Source of the DNA: CAZWVA01 sp964636885
GTDB taxonomy: Bacteria; Desulfobacterota_D; UBA1144; Nemesobacterales; CSP1-2
Direction: 5' to 3'
Assembly (NCBI GenBank): GCA_964636885.1
Contig: CAZWVA010000040.1
Location: 1-24,609, forward strand
DNA length: 24,609 bases
Shown here: one piece after another, positions 23,238-24,609 of the stretch
How the letters are laid out: each line of letters opens with the position of its first letter
How positions within the stretch are numbered: position 1 is the first letter of the stretch
The notes under the pieces: generated by a model
Database searches by the model: none
Told to the model about the DNA's origin: nothing
The model's input: the letters and a program-made list of their open reading frames with translations, nothing else
Program-made: the position numbers and the translations under genes

Positions 23238-23960
23238 TTACCGTGAAGAGAGGAGCTCGGCTACGTGCATCACCTTAACCGGGATCCCCCTCCGTCTCAT
23301 TGCCCCTCCTATGTGCATGAGACACCCCATATCCGTAGATACGACCGTATCCGCACCGCTCTCGATGATGCTTCTTATCTTCTCATCGAGTATCGAAATG
23401 GAGACCTCGGGGAGTCTTACGGAAAACGTCCCCCCAAACCCACAGCAGGCATCGTGAAGATCCATCTCGACAAAGTCCACTCCCTTTACCGCTCTTATAA
23501 GTTTCCTAGGTTCATCCTTAATCCTCAGCTCCCTGAGGAGGTGGCACGAGTCGTGGTATGTTACCCTTCCCTCATACGAGGCACCCACGTTTTCTACCCC
23601 TAGTACCCTTACCAAAAACTCCGAGAATTCATACGTTCTCGATGATAGCCTCTCTGCTACCCCGAGCAATCCCTTATCGTCCTTAAAGAGTTCCCTGTAG
23701 AATACCCTTACCATAGAGGTGCATGACCCAGAAGGACAAACGATAGCGCATTCCTCTTTATCAAACACCCTGAGGAACCTCTCCGCAACCACCCGTGCGT
23801 CCCGATGAAATCCGCTGTTAAAGGCCGGTTGCCCACAGCATGTCTGATCCTCCAGAAAACCCACTTTCACCCCGAGTCTTCTTAGAACCCTAACCATACC
23901 CTCTCCGATCTGTGGAAAGAGATTATCTACTAGACAGGTGATAAAAAGGGATACTCTCAT
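23238..23960 (-). CDS. lutA: Lactate utilization protein A (CCG-domain protein)
   Basis: LutA (LldE/YkgE) is the third part of the iron-sulfur lactate oxidation complex. The 240-aa protein contains two cysteine-rich CCG domains: CCGQPAFNSG in the first and CCGFGGTFSV in the second, the latter preceded by YHDSCHLLREL. These bind a non-cubane or [4Fe-4S] cluster in related heterodisulfide-reductase subunits. The N-terminus MRVSLFITCLVDNLFP matches family starts, which supports the ATG at 23960 despite a poor ribosome site. It is the first gene of lutA-lutB-lutC, with a near-consensus promoter about 30 nt upstream. Confidence 0.96.
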   Translation of the reverse strand: MRVSLFITCLVDNLFPQIGEGMVRVLRRLGVKVGFLEDQTCCGQPAFNSGFHRDARVVAERFLRVFDKEECAIVCPSGSCTSMVRVFYRELFKDDKGLLGVAERLSSRTYEFSEFLVRVLGVENVGASYEGRVTYHDSCHLLRELRIKDEPRKLIRAVKGVDFVEMDLHDACCGFGGTFSVRLPEVSISILDEKIRSIIESGADTVVSTDMGCLMHIGGAMRRRGIPVKVMHVAELLSSR

Positions 23961-23968
23961 CTGGGCAT

Positions 23969-23986
23969 CTTATCCCGGGCTTATCC
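23969..23986. repeat. Direct repeat at the lut transcription start, possible operator
   Basis: CTTATCC occurs twice (23969-23975 and 23980-23986), spaced 11 bp start to start, about one helical turn, with a CCCGGG core overlapping the first copy. It covers the expected transcription start and early leader of lutA, a usual place for repressor binding. No regulator gene is adjacent in the window. Confidence 0.35.
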
Positions 23987-23990
23987 TTTG

Positions 23991-24019
23991 ATTATCTCTA
24001 TGTAGCGTATCGATGTCAA
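23991..24019 (-). promoter_or_regulatory. sigma70 promoter for lutABC
   Basis: On the minus strand a perfect TTGACA (24014-24019), a 17-bp spacer and GATAAT (23991-23996, 5 of 6) form one of the best promoters in the window. The start would fall near 23984, inside the direct repeat. Confidence 0.75.
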
Positions 24020-24091
24020 GAGTATTGGGTTCTCCATTTTGCGGTTGAATTTAGGTGCTGTAAAATAAATCCTATTAGAGGAGGCAATTAG

Positions 24092-24609
24092 ATGTCAGTA
24101 GAAAGAGAACTCCCCATTCCTCCTTACTATAACCCGGATAAGGTAGGCGAGGTCTGGAAGGTACCATACGAGGAGATTGCAAGAGCCGCCATCGGATGGG
24201 CAAGGAAGTTTAACATCCAGCCCGCCGCCAATGACGAATTCAGGGTATGCCTCGTTATGGTTGATGTCCAGAATACGTTCTGCATCCCGGGGTTTGAGCT
24301 ATACGTTGGCGGCAGGTCCGGGATGGGAGCGGTTGAGGACAATAGGCGCCTTTGCGAGTTCATATACCGCAACCTCGGTATTATCACCCAAATCGTTCCT
24401 ACTATGGACACACATCAGGCGGTACAGATATTCCATAGCATCTTTCTCGTAAACGATAAGGGCGAGCATCCTTCACCCTTTACACTTATAACACCGGAGG
24501 ACATTGCAAAAGGCCGCTGGCGTTTTAACGCTGCACTCAGCCATAGTATCGAACGCAGCGTGGATTACATGGAACGTTACCTTCTGCATTATACGACTGA
24601 ACTTAAGAG
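24092..24609 (+). CDS. Isochorismatase/nicotinamidase-like cysteine hydrolase, 5' part (cut by window edge)
   Basis: The frame is open from the ATG to the window end (172 codons, no stop). After a tail of about 50 residues, LVMVDVQNTFCIPG carries the family's catalytic Asp (D58), and PTMDTHQ provides the D106-x-H108 pair that binds metal in nicotinamidases. The catalytic Cys would lie beyond the window. The long N-terminal tail and the insertion after DTH make it larger than PncA, so it is probably another hydrolase of the superfamily; the substrate is unknown. AGAGGAGG (24077-24084) 7 nt upstream is a strong ribosome site. It is divergent from lutA. Confidence 0.88.
   Translation, partial: MSVERELPIPPYYNPDKVGEVWKVPYEEIARAAIGWARKFNIQPAANDEFRVCLVMVDVQNTFCIPGFELYVGGRSGMGAVEDNRRLCEFIYRNLGIITQIVPTMDTHQAVQIFHSIFLVNDKGEHPSPFTLITPEDIAKGRWRFNAALSHSIERSVDYMERYLLHYTTELK

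Overview
The window looks like a chromosomal piece of an uncultured, mid-GC bacterium carrying mostly housekeeping genes, almost all on tightly packed operons. A run of 40 Ns inside ftsH shows that this is a draft scaffold. AGG/AGA and ATA codons are frequent, and TTG and GTG starts are common. The mix of genes (a ftsH-folP-cdaA-cdaR-glmM operon, pdxJ, a Fur regulator, a DnaC-like loader, FmdB-type zinc ribbon, LutABC) recalls lineages formerly grouped with Deltaproteobacteria and related candidate phyla. The sequence alone does not settle the phylum. I see no IS element, prophage, CRISPR array, tRNA or rRNA.

Layout. 1-142: the 5' end of metK with its promoter, pointing left. 178-3709 (+): rsmB, rpe, an unrecognised 210-aa protein and a zinc-finger DnaC-like ATPase, probably one operon. 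3706-6412 (-): a HIT protein, folC and an acetoin-utilisation/HDAC-type deacetylase, driven by an extended -10 promoter at 6457-6465. 6600-7079 (+): a Fur-family regulator with a candidate Fur box at 6500-6514. 7080-15281 (-): an eight-gene run cysK, ftsH, folP, cdaA, cdaR, glmM, pdxJ, acpS, covering cysteine synthesis, membrane proteolysis, folate, c-di-AMP, amino-sugar, vitamin B6 and ACP activation. 15360-15566 (-): a 68-aa unknown. 15605-18274 (+): a class A penicillin-binding protein. 18271-19602 (-): an atypical SDR and a ComEA-like protein. 19780-20121 (-): an FmdB-like zinc ribbon. 20382-21131 (+): a canonical SDR. 21105-23960 (-): lutA-lutB-lutC for lactate oxidation, with a near-consensus promoter. 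24092-24609 (+): the start of an isochorismatase-like hydrolase cut by the window edge.

Cell-envelope genes dominate the middle. GlmM makes glucosamine-1-phosphate for peptidoglycan. CdaA makes c-di-AMP under CdaR control, a module known elsewhere to tune GlmM and wall homeostasis. FtsH controls membrane protein quality, and the class A PBP polymerises the wall.

Gene packing is extreme. All four convergent gene pairs touch or overlap at their stop codons, with no classical terminator between them. I found no clearly undescribed system. The best leads are the unknown protein paired with the DnaC-like loader, the possible Fur-controlled promoters, the orphan 68-aa protein and several starts lying right behind a -10 element. 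No stretch without a gene exceeds 300 bases; the longest is 20122-20381.
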